Assembly: GCA_905215765.1 (NCBI GenBank)
Contig: CAJMRP010000002.1
Span: 1-44,189, forward strand
Reading direction: 5' to 3'
Source: an uncultured bacterium
GTDB taxonomy: Bacteria; Actinomycetota; Coriobacteriia; Coriobacteriales; Coriobacteriaceae
Length of the DNA: 44,189 bases
Shown: positions 8,077-15,241 of the stretch, in pieces
Position numbering within the stretch: position 1 is the first letter of the stretch
Layout of the letters: the number at the start of each line of letters is the position of its first letter
The notes under the pieces: generated by a model
Database searches by the model: none
Told to the model about the DNA's origin: nothing
Seen by the model: only the letters and a program-made list of their open reading frames with translations
Position numbers and translations under genes: made by a program

Positions 8077-8844
8077 CTACTCGCCTGCCTTGACGACCAT
8101 AGAGGCGAAGTCGGCAGCCTTGAGCGAAGCGCCGCCCACGAGGGCGCCGTCAACGTCGGGCTTGGCGACGAGCTCGGCGATGTTACCGGGCTTGGCAGAG
8201 CCACCATAGAGAACGCGAATGCCGTTAGCGAGCTCCTCGCCGAACATCTCCTTGAGGGTCTCACGGATAGCGCCGCAGACCTCCTGAGCGTCCTCGGCGG
8301 TAGCGGTCTTGCCGGTGCCGATGGCCCAGATGGGCTCGTAGGCCACGACGACCTGCTTGGGGCAGGTGATCTCAAGACCAGCAAGGCCAGCCTTGACCTG
8401 GTTCACGACGTGCTCGACATAGGTGCCAGCCTCGCGGACCTCAAGGGACTCGCCGCAGCAGAAGACGGGAACAAGACCGGCGGCAACGAGGGCCTTGGCC
8501 TTCTTGTTCTGATCCTCGTCGGTCTCGTGGAAGTAATCACGACGCTCGGAGTGACCGATGATGCAATAGGTGCAGCCAGCGGACTTGAGCATGTCGCAAG
8601 AGGACTCACCGGTGAAGGCACCCTTGGCCTCCCAGTACACGTTCTGTGCACCGAGGGCGATGGGGGCAGCCTGAATGCGGTCATGAACCGTGGTGATGTC
8701 GATGGTCGGAGGGCAGACGAGTACCTCGACGCCAGCCGGAACCTCGGGCAGAGCCTGAGCCAGCTCGTCGGCGAGCTTGGCAGCCTCGGCGACGTCGTTG
8801 TTCATCTTCCAGTTACCAGCGATAAGAAGGGTGCGTTTAGGCAT
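8077..8844 (-). CDS. tpiA: Triose-phosphate isomerase
   Basis: Interconverts dihydroxyacetone phosphate and glyceraldehyde-3-phosphate in the cytoplasm. The 255 residues from MPKRTLLIAGNWKMN show the catalytic lysine (GNWKMN, residue 12), the histidine loop (IIGHSERR), the catalytic glutamate (VAYEPIWAIGTGKTA) and the closing phosphate-binding GGS (LYGGSAKPGN). An in-frame start further upstream would add 20 residues that do not fit the family and lie inside pgk. The ATG overlaps the pgk stop by eight bases (ATGCCTAA), so translation is probably coupled; a GGAGG lies nine bases upstream within pgk. Confidence 0.96.
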   Translation of the reverse strand: MPKRTLLIAGNWKMNNDVAEAAKLADELAQALPEVPAGVEVLVCPPTIDITTVHDRIQAAPIALGAQNVYWEAKGAFTGESSCDMLKSAGCTYCIIGHSERRDYFHETDEDQNKKAKALVAAGLVPVFCCGESLEVREAGTYVEHVVNQVKAGLAGLEITCPKQVVVAYEPIWAIGTGKTATAEDAQEVCGAIRETLKEMFGEELANGIRVLYGGSAKPGNIAELVAKPDVDGALVGGASLKAADFASMVVKAGE

Positions 8845-10027
8845 CGAGAAGCGCCTCCACTCCGGGCAGGGCCTTACCCTCGACGAGCTCCATGGAAGCG
8901 CCACCGCCGGTGGAAATCCAGCTCATCTTGTCGGCCAGGTTAAACTTGTTGACGGCCGCGACGGAATCGCCACCACCGATGATCGAGGTGCAGTCGGCCT
9001 CGGCGACAGCCTCGGCGATAGCCTGGGTGCCGTGAGCGAAGTTATCGAACTCGAAGACGCCCATGGGGCCATTCCAGAACACGGTCTTGGCGCCCTTGAC
9101 GGCCTCGGCGTAGAGTTCCTCGGTCTTGGGGCCGATGTCCATACCCTCACGATCGTCGGGGATAGCGTCGGAAGCGACAACCTCGGGGACAGCGTCCTCG
9201 CCAAAGTGATCGGCAACACGGTTGTCGATGGGGAGCAGGATCTTGACGCCCTTCTCCTCGGCCTTCTTGAGCATCTCGCCAGCGCGCTCGACCCAGTCCT
9301 CTTCCTTGAGGGACTGACCAACGGACAGGCCCTGAGCCAGGAAGAAGGTGTAGGCCATGCCGCCACCGATGATCAGGGTATCAGCAGAGTCGATGAGGTG
9401 ATCGAGAACACCGATCTTGGAGGAAACCTTGGAACCGCCGACGATAGCGACGAAGGGACGCTCGGGCTCGGCGAAGATGCCGGTCAGCGTGTCGACCTCC
9501 TTCTCGAGCAGGAAGCCAGCGACTGCGGGCAGGTAAGCGGCGGGGCCCACGACGGAACCCTGGGCGCGATGAGCGGTACCGAAGGCATCGAGAACGAAGA
9601 CGTCACCATAGGAAGCGAGCTTCTTGGCGATCTCGGGATCGTTCTTCTTCTCACGCTTGTCAAAACGGACGTTCTCGAGAACGAGGACCTTGCCCGGCTC
9701 GACGGCAGCGACAGCCTCAGCAGCCTTCTCGCCGTAGGTGTCGGCGACAAAGGCAACGTCGAGACCAGAGAGCTCAGCGAGCTTCTTGGCGACGGGCTCG
9801 AGAGACAGCTCGGGCTGGAAGCCGGTGCCCTCGGGACGGCCGAGGTGGCTCATGAGGATGACGCGAGCGTTGTGCTCAACGAGATAGTTGATGGTGGGCA
9901 GGGCAGCCTTAATACGGGTGGTGTCGCCAACGACGCCATCCTTGATAGGCACGTTAAAGTCAACGCGGACGAGAACGCGCTTGCCGTCGACATCGATGTC
10001 GCGGACGGTCTTCTTGGTAAAGGCCAT
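8837..10027 (-). CDS. pgk: Phosphoglycerate kinase
   Basis: Makes ATP and 3-phosphoglycerate from 1,3-bisphosphoglycerate. The 396 residues match the family's usual length. Motifs are VRVDFNVPIKDG at the N-terminus, SHLGRPEG (substrate-binding histidine and arginine), the hinge region, and the nucleotide-binding SIIGGGDSVAAV and STGGGASMELVEGK near the C-terminus. The start at MAFTKKTVRDID was preferred to one 12 residues earlier on family similarity and because an AAAGG lies a few bases upstream. The gap before it contains the gap terminator and a separate 7-bp hairpin, so it may be differentially expressed from gap. Confidence 0.96.
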   Translation of the reverse strand: MAFTKKTVRDIDVDGKRVLVRVDFNVPIKDGVVGDTTRIKAALPTINYLVEHNARVILMSHLGRPEGTGFQPELSLEPVAKKLAELSGLDVAFVADTYGEKAAEAVAAVEPGKVLVLENVRFDKREKKNDPEIAKKLASYGDVFVLDAFGTAHRAQGSVVGPAAYLPAVAGFLLEKEVDTLTGIFAEPERPFVAIVGGSKVSSKIGVLDHLIDSADTLIIGGGMAYTFFLAQGLSVGQSLKEEDWVERAGEMLKKAEEKGVKILLPIDNRVADHFGEDAVPEVVASDAIPDDREGMDIGPKTEELYAEAVKGAKTVFWNGPMGVFEFDNFAHGTQAIAEAVAEADCTSIIGGGDSVAAVNKFNLADKMSWISTGGGASMELVEGKALPGVEALLDA

Positions 10028-10050
10028 GTTTGCTTCTACCTTTCGTACGT

Positions 10051-10073
10051 GTCTGCCTTCCATTACGGCAGAC
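10051..10073 (-). promoter_or_regulatory. Small hairpin in the pgk leader
   Basis: A perfect 7-bp stem (GTCTGCC at 10051-10057, GGCAGAC at 10067-10073, nine-base loop) sits between the gap terminator and the pgk ribosome binding site. No U-tract follows, so it is not a terminator; a role as an mRNA 5' stabiliser or protein site is a guess. Confidence 0.4.
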
Positions 10074-10086
10074 GATTTCTTATAAA

Positions 10087-10130
10087 AAGGGCGCGACCCT
10101 AGGGTGTAAGCCCTATAAGGCCGCGCCCTT
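10087..10130 (-). terminator. Terminator between gap and pgk
   Basis: A 9-bp outer stem (AAGGGCGCG at 10087-10095 with CGCGCCCTT at 10122-10130) encloses a second small hairpin (TAGGG/CCCTA). On the minus strand it ends in CCCTTTTTATA. It lies 38 bases past the gap stop and should end part of the gap transcripts before pgk. Confidence 0.75.
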
Positions 10131-10167
10131 CTTTAGACGCTCAACGAGCTATTCGTTAAAAGCTAAA

Positions 10168-11193
10168 TTAAGCAACGAACTTCTCGAAGTACTTGATGGT
10201 GCGGACCATCTGAGAGGTGTAGGAGTTCTCGTTGTCGTACCAAGAGGTGACCTGAACGAGGGTCTGGCCGTTGCCGAGGTCAGAGCACATGGTCTGAGTG
10301 GCGTCGAAGATGGAGCCGTGGGTCTCGCCGACGATGTCGCGGGAGACGATCTGGTCCTCGTTGTAGGCGAAGGTCTCGGGGATGGTCTCGGCGTAGGCCT
10401 TCATGGCAGCGTTGACCTCGTCGACGGTGACCTTCTTGTCAACGACGGCGTAGAGGTTGGTCAGCGAGCCGGTCGGCGTCGGGACGCGCTGGGCGGCACC
10501 GATGAGCTTGCCGTTGAGCTCGGGGAGAACCAGGCCGATGGCCTTGGCAGCGCCCGTGGTGTTCGGGACGATGTTCTCGGAGCAGGCGCGGGAGCGACGG
10601 AAGTTGCCCTTGCGCTGCGGGCCGTCGAGCGGCATCTGGTCGCCGGTGAAGGCGTGGATGGTGGTCATGATGCCGGACACGATGGGAGCGAAGTCGTTGA
10701 GACCCTTGGCCATCGGGGCAAGGCAGTTGGTGGTGCAGGAAGCAGCGGAGATGATGTTGTCCTCAGCGGTCAGCGTCTCATGGTTGACGTTGTACACGAT
10801 GGTGGGCAGATCGCTGCCGGCCGGAGCGGAGATGACGACCTTCTTGGCGCCAGCGTTGATGTGGGCCTGAGCCTTAGCCTTGCTGGTGTAGAAGCCGGTG
10901 CACTCGAGAACGACGTCGACGTCGAGGTCGCCCCAAGGCAGGTTGTTGGCGTCGGCCTCCTTGTAGATCTTGATCTCCTTGCCGTCAACGGTGATGGAAT
11001 CCTCGCCAGCAACGACCTCGTGATCGCGAGCGTAGTTGCCCTGCGTGGAGTCGTACTTCAGCAGGTAAGCGAGCATATCGGGAGAGGTGAGGTCGTTGAT
11101 AGCGACGATCTCGGAGCCCTCATGACCGAACATCTGACGGAAAGCCAGACGACCGATGCGACCGAAGCCGTTAATAGCAACCTTTACTGCCAT
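10168..11193 (-). CDS. gap: Glyceraldehyde-3-phosphate dehydrogenase (NAD-type)
   Basis: Phosphorylating GAPDH of glycolysis. The 341 residues from MAVKVAINGFGRIGR contain the Rossmann GFGRIG motif, an aspartate after the second strand (AINDLTSPD) that favours NAD over NADP, the catalytic SCTTNC with its cysteine, and the WYDNENSY substrate motif near the end. AAAGGAG lies six bases before the ATG; the in-frame codons upstream run through AT-rich non-coding sequence and were left out. It is preceded by a 193-bp AT-rich promoter region with a 14-bp palindrome and followed by a terminator. Confidence 0.97.
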   Translation of the reverse strand: MAVKVAINGFGRIGRLAFRQMFGHEGSEIVAINDLTSPDMLAYLLKYDSTQGNYARDHEVVAGEDSITVDGKEIKIYKEADANNLPWGDLDVDVVLECTGFYTSKAKAQAHINAGAKKVVISAPAGSDLPTIVYNVNHETLTAEDNIISAASCTTNCLAPMAKGLNDFAPIVSGIMTTIHAFTGDQMPLDGPQRKGNFRRSRACSENIVPNTTGAAKAIGLVLPELNGKLIGAAQRVPTPTGSLTNLYAVVDKKVTVDEVNAAMKAYAETIPETFAYNEDQIVSRDIVGETHGSIFDATQTMCSDLGNGQTLVQVTSWYDNENSYTSQMVRTIKYFEKFVA

Positions 11194-11265
11194 TGTGTCT
11201 CCTTTCGTAAGGCCCCCGCGAGCTACAGCGCCCGCCGTTGAGGCCCACAAACTAACCACTCGCCT

Positions 11266-11271
11266 AATATA
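11266..11271 (-). promoter_or_regulatory. Candidate gap -10 element
   Basis: TATATT on the minus strand about 73 bases before the gap ATG directly follows an eight-base A-tract. No good -35 was found at 16-18 bp; the A-tract might act as an UP-like or bent element. Weak prediction. Confidence 0.3.
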
Positions 11272-11327
11272 CCTTTTTTTTGACTTGAATTTCACGAGAA
11301 TGCTCGAAATTGAAAATCAAATTTACG

Positions 11328-11341
11328 TTAAAACGTTTTAA
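11328..11341. promoter_or_regulatory. 14-bp perfect palindrome upstream of gap (LacI-family-like operator)
   Basis: TTAAAACGTTTTAA is a perfect palindrome with the central CG typical of LacI/GalR/CcpA operators. It stands 135 bp before the gap start in the whiA-gap gap. A related 12-bp imperfect copy (TCAAACGTTTTA) lies upstream of satA at 23965-23976. A regulator is not encoded in the window, so the operator role is inferred from form and place. Confidence 0.4.
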
Positions 11342-11386
11342 AGAATAAAATAGCAGCTAAATCCGTATATAAGTCGATACTTCAAA

Positions 11387-12316
11387 CTACTTGTTTGCTT
11401 CAATGAGCTTTTCAAGCCTCAAAACGCGATGGTACAGGGCAGACTTCGACAAGGGAGGGTCAGCCATCTCGCCCAGATCGCGCAGCGACAGATCGGGATA
11501 GCGCTCGCGCAGGTTGCAAAAGACTGCCAAGGCGTCCGGAAGCGTGTCGCGCAAACCCCGCTGTTCGAGCTCATCGATCAACGCAAGCTGATGCTGGGCG
11601 GCACCCGCACTTCTGGTCTGATTGGCCAGTTCGGCATTCACGCGACGGTTTACGTCGTTCTTAACCAATTTGACCGCGCGCGCTTCCTCGATCTCGGCAA
11701 CGCTGCGCTTGGCGCCAATCAGCTTTAGGAGCTGCTCGATCTCCTCGGCGCTCTTAATGTAGACAGCAAAGGATCCGCGCCGCGCGTTAACGCGCGCATG
11801 GACCCCAATCTGCTCCAATAGATCGCAAAGTCCCCGGGCATACTGCTCGCCCTGCACCGCGATCTCCAAATGAAAGTCGCCGCGGGGATCGGCCACGAAA
11901 CCGCCGGCGATGAGCGCGCCGCGGATGTAGGCAAGCCTGCAGCAGGGACGGGCAACGATGTGCCGGGGAACACCGGCGACGAGCCCTCCCCTGCGGTCGA
12001 GAATGCCCAGCAGCACCAGAGCCTTGTCCAGGTCGGGTTGATCGGGCAGGGTAATGAGATAGTTACGGACCTTATGCAAGACCGATTTACGAACGGTGAA
12101 TTCCGTTTTGAGCTTAAGGATGCGATGCGTCAGCGTGATCATCGTGCGCGCGACGGCACCCGTCTCGGTCGCGACCGTCAAACGATACCGCCCGGAGCCG
12201 GCCAGCGAAAGTGTACCGCTCACACGCGTCAGGGCGGCAAGCGTCGACAAATCGCAGTATTCACATTCGGGTTCGCAGCGCGCGAGCTCGTCACGCACCT
12301 CGGCGGTAAACGACAT
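11387..12316 (-). CDS. whiA: DNA-binding protein WhiA
   Basis: Homologue of WhiA, the sporulation and division regulator of Streptomyces that is also widespread in Firmicutes. The 309 residues match the family: MSFTAEVRDELAR at the N-terminus, a LAGLIDADG-endonuclease-like core (CCRLAYIRGALIAGGFVADPRGDFHLEI), and a C-terminal helix-turn-helix (LSLRDLGEMADPPLSKSALYHRVLRLEKL). The core lacks nuclease function in this family. It starts six bases after the rapZ stop, so the two are co-transcribed. The yvcK gene that usually stands between them is absent. In a non-sporulating gut anaerobe a role in division or chromosome segregation is more likely than sporulation. Confidence 0.95.
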   Translation of the reverse strand: MSFTAEVRDELARCEPECEYCDLSTLAALTRVSGTLSLAGSGRYRLTVATETGAVARTMITLTHRILKLKTEFTVRKSVLHKVRNYLITLPDQPDLDKALVLLGILDRRGGLVAGVPRHIVARPCCRLAYIRGALIAGGFVADPRGDFHLEIAVQGEQYARGLCDLLEQIGVHARVNARRGSFAVYIKSAEEIEQLLKLIGAKRSVAEIEEARAVKLVKNDVNRRVNAELANQTRSAGAAQHQLALIDELEQRGLRDTLPDALAVFCNLRERYPDLSLRDLGEMADPPLSKSALYHRVLRLEKLIEANK

Positions 12317-12322
12317 GCAGGC

Positions 12323-13243
12323 CTATGCTTTCGTGTTGGCGCGCGACAGGTCGCGATGGGAAATGCTCACATGATATTGGGCACCTTCTAAATAACGTGC
12401 CGTGGCCTCGGCGATGGCAACGCTGCGGTGTTGACCGCCCGTGCAGCCGATGGCAATAGAAAGCTGTGGCTTGCCCTCCGCGATATAGCCGGGCATGACC
12501 GTATCGAGCAGCTGCGTCCAGGCCTTCCAGAACTCCTGGGTCTTGGGATGGTCCAGAACAAAGTCGGAGACTTTCTTATCGAGACCGGTCATGGTGCGCA
12601 TCTCGGGATCGTAGAACGGATTGGGCAGGAAGCGGACGTCGATCATAATGTCCGCCTCGACGGGCATGCCGTGCTTAAAGCCAAACGAGAACACGTGAAC
12701 GTCCATGAGCTGCTGGTCGGACAGCTCGGAGAACGCCATGCGCAATTTGTTGCGCAGGGCAGAGGTGCGCAGGCGGCTCGTGTCGATGATCATATCGGCT
12801 CGATCGCGCACGCCCTGCAGCTGCAGGCGCTCGCGCTGAATCGCATCGGCCGTAGTCTCCCCCGGCTTGGCAATGGGGTGGCGGCGGCGGTTTTCGCTAT
12901 AACGACGGATCAGCACCTCGTCAGAGGCCTCGAGAAACACGATGTCACAGCTCATCTCGCGCTCCTCGAGTGCGGCAACGGCATCGAGCAGCTCATCGAA
13001 CAAGCCCTGGCTGCGCAGGTCGCAGGTGACGGCAAGATGCCTGCCCACGCCCGTATTGATGCCGACGAGTTCGGCAAGCTGGGCGATCAGACGCGGAGGC
13101 AAGTTGTCGATGCAAAAGTAGCCCATGTCCTCGAACACATGCATGGCCTGCGTTCGGCCCGATCCGGACATTCCGGTGATGATGACGATATCGGGGATGC
13201 GCTCCGAGCGCTCCGCCGCATCCATGGCATCTCCCTTTTGCAT
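12323..13243 (-). CDS. rapZ: RNase adapter / nucleotide-binding protein RapZ (YvcJ)
   Basis: Cytoplasmic P-loop protein of 306 residues. In E. coli RapZ directs GlmZ sRNA to RNase E and so controls GlcN-6-P synthase; in Gram-positives its target is unclear. The P-loop is GMSGSGRT with arginine where many relatives have lysine, as is common in actinobacterial members. The C-terminal domain carries the family signature SIAIGCTGGQHRSVAIAE. Two starts are possible: an ATG after AGGAGG (used here) and a second ATG six codons later after AAGGGAG. The strong SD of the first lies directly behind the U-tract of the terminator hairpin that follows nanE. A link to amino-sugar metabolism next door is tempting but unproven. 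Confidence 0.93.
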   Translation of the reverse strand: MQKGDAMDAAERSERIPDIVIITGMSGSGRTQAMHVFEDMGYFCIDNLPPRLIAQLAELVGINTGVGRHLAVTCDLRSQGLFDELLDAVAALEEREMSCDIVFLEASDEVLIRRYSENRRRHPIAKPGETTADAIQRERLQLQGVRDRADMIIDTSRLRTSALRNKLRMAFSELSDQQLMDVHVFSFGFKHGMPVEADIMIDVRFLPNPFYDPEMRTMTGLDKKVSDFVLDHPKTQEFWKAWTQLLDTVMPGYIAEGKPQLSIAIGCTGGQHRSVAIAEATARYLEGAQYHVSISHRDLSRANTKA

Positions 13244-13250
13244 GTGTGCC

Positions 13251-13290
13251 TCCTAAAACAAGCGCGGGACCCGGCCAGCGGATCCCGCGC
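13251..13290 (-). terminator. Terminator / attenuator between nanE and rapZ
   Basis: A perfect 8-bp GC stem (GCGCGGGA at 13262-13269, TCCCGCGC at 13283-13290), with a short inner CG-rich stem, is followed on the minus strand by TTGTTTTA and then immediately by the rapZ Shine-Dalgarno. It closes the sialic island and, if rapZ has a promoter just upstream, also lies inside the rapZ leader. Confidence 0.7.
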
Positions 13291-13308
13291 GATCAATTGC
13301 CTTTATTG

Positions 13309-13314
13309 AGTATA
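13309..13314 (-). promoter_or_regulatory. Candidate -10 element upstream of rapZ
   Basis: TATACT on the minus strand lies between the nanE stop and the terminator hairpin. It matches the -10 consensus at five of six positions, but no convincing -35 was seen. If used, transcription would start just before the hairpin and place it in the rapZ leader. Confidence 0.25.
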
Positions 13315-13341
13315 CCGCCCCAAGCGGATACGAGGCCTGTC

Positions 13342-14028
13342 TTACGCCTCAAGCGCAGCCTTGAACCAACTTGTAATACTCGTGGGGTGCGTGATGGCGG
13401 TGCCGACGACAACGGCCCAGGCGCCCGCATCAATCGCGGCGCGGGCCTCCTTGGGCGTGTGCACGCGGCCCTCGCAGATGATGGGAAGACCGGGGAATTC
13501 CTCGGTCGCCTGACGCAGAAGCGGCAGATCGGGGCCATCGGCCATGGTGCAGTCGATAGCGGCAACACCATGAGAAAGCGTGGTGGACACCAGGTCGAAG
13601 CCCATGTCGACAGCACGACGAATATCCTCGATGGTGGCACAGTCGGCCATCAGGAGCACGCCCTCCTCGTGCAGCGGACGGAAGGTGTCCTCGACGGTCT
13701 TGCCATCGGGACGCGGGCGATCGGTGGCGTCGATCGCCACGATATCGGCACCCGCAGCAACGCAGGCGCGAGCGTGGCGCAGCGTCGGCGTGATGTAAAC
13801 GCCCTCGTGCCCATCCTTCCACAGGCCGATAACAGGAACCTCACAGCGACCCTTAATGGCGGCAATGTCGGCAAGGCCCTGGCAGCGAATGGCGGCGGCG
13901 CCGCCGAGCTCACAAGCGCGAGACATTTGAGCCATGGTCTCGGGCGTACGAAGCGGCTCGCCCATATACGCCTGAACGCTCACGACGAGCTTGCCCTTCA
14001 GGGACTGGATCAAAGGATCAACGGTCAT
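13342..14028 (-). CDS. nanE: N-acetylmannosamine-6-phosphate 2-epimerase
   Basis: Converts ManNAc-6-P to GlcNAc-6-P, the step that joins sialic-acid breakdown to amino-sugar metabolism. The 228-residue TIM-barrel shows family motifs: RCQGLADIAAIK, VIGLWKDG with the catalytic lysine, AIDATDRPRPDGK, LMADCATIEDIRRAVDMGFD, and IICEGRVHTPKEA with the catalytic glutamate. The position after STTLS reads HG instead of the more common GYT. It is the last gene of the island, 70 bp after the kinase gene, with an 11-bp hairpin between them and a terminator behind it. Confidence 0.93.
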   Translation of the reverse strand: MTVDPLIQSLKGKLVVSVQAYMGEPLRTPETMAQMSRACELGGAAAIRCQGLADIAAIKGRCEVPVIGLWKDGHEGVYITPTLRHARACVAAGADIVAIDATDRPRPDGKTVEDTFRPLHEEGVLLMADCATIEDIRRAVDMGFDLVSTTLSHGVAAIDCTMADGPDLPLLRQATEEFPGLPIICEGRVHTPKEARAAIDAGAWAVVVGTAITHPTSITSWFKAALEA

Positions 14029-14051
14029 AAGGCTGCAACCTTTCTCAGAAC

Positions 14052-14082
14052 AGCCTCCCGAGGCGTGTTGTCTCGGGAGGCT
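14052..14082 (-). other. Intercistronic stem-loop between the ROK kinase gene and nanE
   Basis: A perfect 11-bp stem (arms 14052-14062 and 14072-14082) has a nine-base loop. The minus strand after it reads GTTCTGAGAAAGG, without a U-tract, so it is probably an mRNA stability or processing element and not a terminator. Confidence 0.6.
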
Positions 14083-14098
14083 CCTACAGAAGATACGT

Positions 14099-15064
14099 TT
14101 ACTTCAACGAGGCAAGAAGATGCTCAGCGGCACCGATGAGCGGAGCATCGCCCTCCAGAGAACCGATGAGGATCGGCGTGTCCTGAAGCGGATCGAGCGC
14201 CTGGCTGGCATAGCCCTCGTGCACCGAATCCTTCCAAGTCTGTGAACGCCAATCGGGACCTTGGTGAATCACGCCGCCCGAAAGCACGATGACCTCAGGG
14301 TCCAGGATGTTAGCGAGCGAGCCCAAGCTGGCACCCAGCGCAAAGCCGGCGTCACGGATGACCTCGGTCGCCTTTGCGTCGCCCGCACGGCACAGGTCGT
14401 TCACATCGCGACCGACCGAAGGACGGCTGGGGTCGACGCGACCAAAGCGCTCATCGTACATACGACCAATGGAAGTGCCCGAAGCAACCGACTCCAGATG
14501 GCCGGAACGCCCGCAGGCGCAGGGAATGCCGGCGGCAGCCGAGCACTCGATGTGGCCCATATGGCCAGCAGCACCATGGAAGCCTTGCATCACGCGGCCG
14601 TTCTCGACATATGCACCGCCGATGCCCGTACCGATGCCAAGACACAAGACGGAGAACTTGCCCTTGCCGACGCCCCAGTGGGCCTCGCCCAGAGCATGAG
14701 CCTGCACGTCGCCTACAACGGCAACGGGAAGACCGAGGTCCTCGCGCAGACGCGGCCCCAACTGAACACCGGACCAGCCGGGCATGATCTCGTTGGCATA
14801 CGCGATGGCGCCCGTCTTGGGATCGACGACGCCGGCAGCACCGATACCGACGCCAAGGACCTCGACATCGGGATTCGCCTCGAGAGCAGCCTTGATGGAC
14901 GCTTCGATACGCTGGAAGACGGCCTCGCCGCCCTCTTGAGCCTCGGTGGGAACCTCGGCCTCAAAAACGGGATGGGGCACACTGCCGTCAGCCGGGTACC
15001 CCATGATGGCAGTCGCGATCTTAGTTCCGCCGATATCGACAGAGCAGACGTACTTGTTCTCCAT
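14099..15064 (-). CDS. nanK: ROK-family sugar kinase, probable N-acetylmannosamine kinase
   Basis: Would phosphorylate ManNAc at O6. The 321 residues show the ATPase-fold phosphate motif DIGGTKIATAIM near residue 11, GIGTGIGGAYV, the ROK substrate motif GAAGHMGHIEC, and a zinc site PCACGRSGHLE. The usual ROK zinc motif is CxCGxxGCxE; the third cysteine is histidine here. The start ATG has AAGGAG six bases upstream, and that SD can pair with TCTCC just before it (loop TAA), so the ribosome site may be partly masked. NanK is assigned because the gene lies between nanA and nanE; by sequence alone glucokinase or another ROK kinase is possible. Confidence 0.8.
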   Translation of the reverse strand: MENKYVCSVDIGGTKIATAIMGYPADGSVPHPVFEAEVPTEAQEGGEAVFQRIEASIKAALEANPDVEVLGVGIGAAGVVDPKTGAIAYANEIMPGWSGVQLGPRLREDLGLPVAVVGDVQAHALGEAHWGVGKGKFSVLCLGIGTGIGGAYVENGRVMQGFHGAAGHMGHIECSAAAGIPCACGRSGHLESVASGTSIGRMYDERFGRVDPSRPSVGRDVNDLCRAGDAKATEVIRDAGFALGASLGSLANILDPEVIVLSGGVIHQGPDWRSQTWKDSVHEGYASQALDPLQDTPILIGSLEGDAPLIGAAEHLLASLK

Positions 15065-15133
15065 GTCGCTCTCCTTAGGAGATAAAAAACAACTACAGGA
15101 AATGCGCCGTCAGGCTAGCCGCCACAGCGCGGT

Positions 15134-15241
15134 AAAGGTTTTCCAGGTGCCCGAGATCGCCGAGAAACCGTGTGGCCATTGACCTAATGGGTCATGGCCG
15201 CACGGTTGAACGGCGAGGTCGGGTGCCTGGGAAAGCTTTAA
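15134..15241 (-). other. Long (about 108-nt) near-continuous imperfect hairpin between nanA and the kinase gene
   Basis: The two halves, about 15134-15184 and 15189-15241, are complementary along almost their whole length. The outer 22 bp pair apart from one mismatch when G-U wobbles are allowed; then TCGCCG with CGGCGA, AACCGTG with CACGGTT, GGCCAT with ATGGCC and GACC with GGTC pair, separated by two short internal loops and a bulge, closing on a five-base loop. The nanA stop codon lies inside the base of the stem. The minus strand after it has no U-tract. It may be an RNase III-type processing site, a stabiliser, a structured RNA or a decayed miniature inverted-repeat element. Confidence 0.75.

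Noticed and set aside
6476..8209. A 577-codon plus-strand open frame.
   Set aside because: It is the complement of gpmI and of the end of tpiA, and has no family motif or SD.
12323..13243. Arg in place of Lys in the RapZ P-loop as a sign of lost nucleotide binding.
   Set aside because: Other actinobacterial RapZ proteins have Arg here, so it is ordinary for the group.
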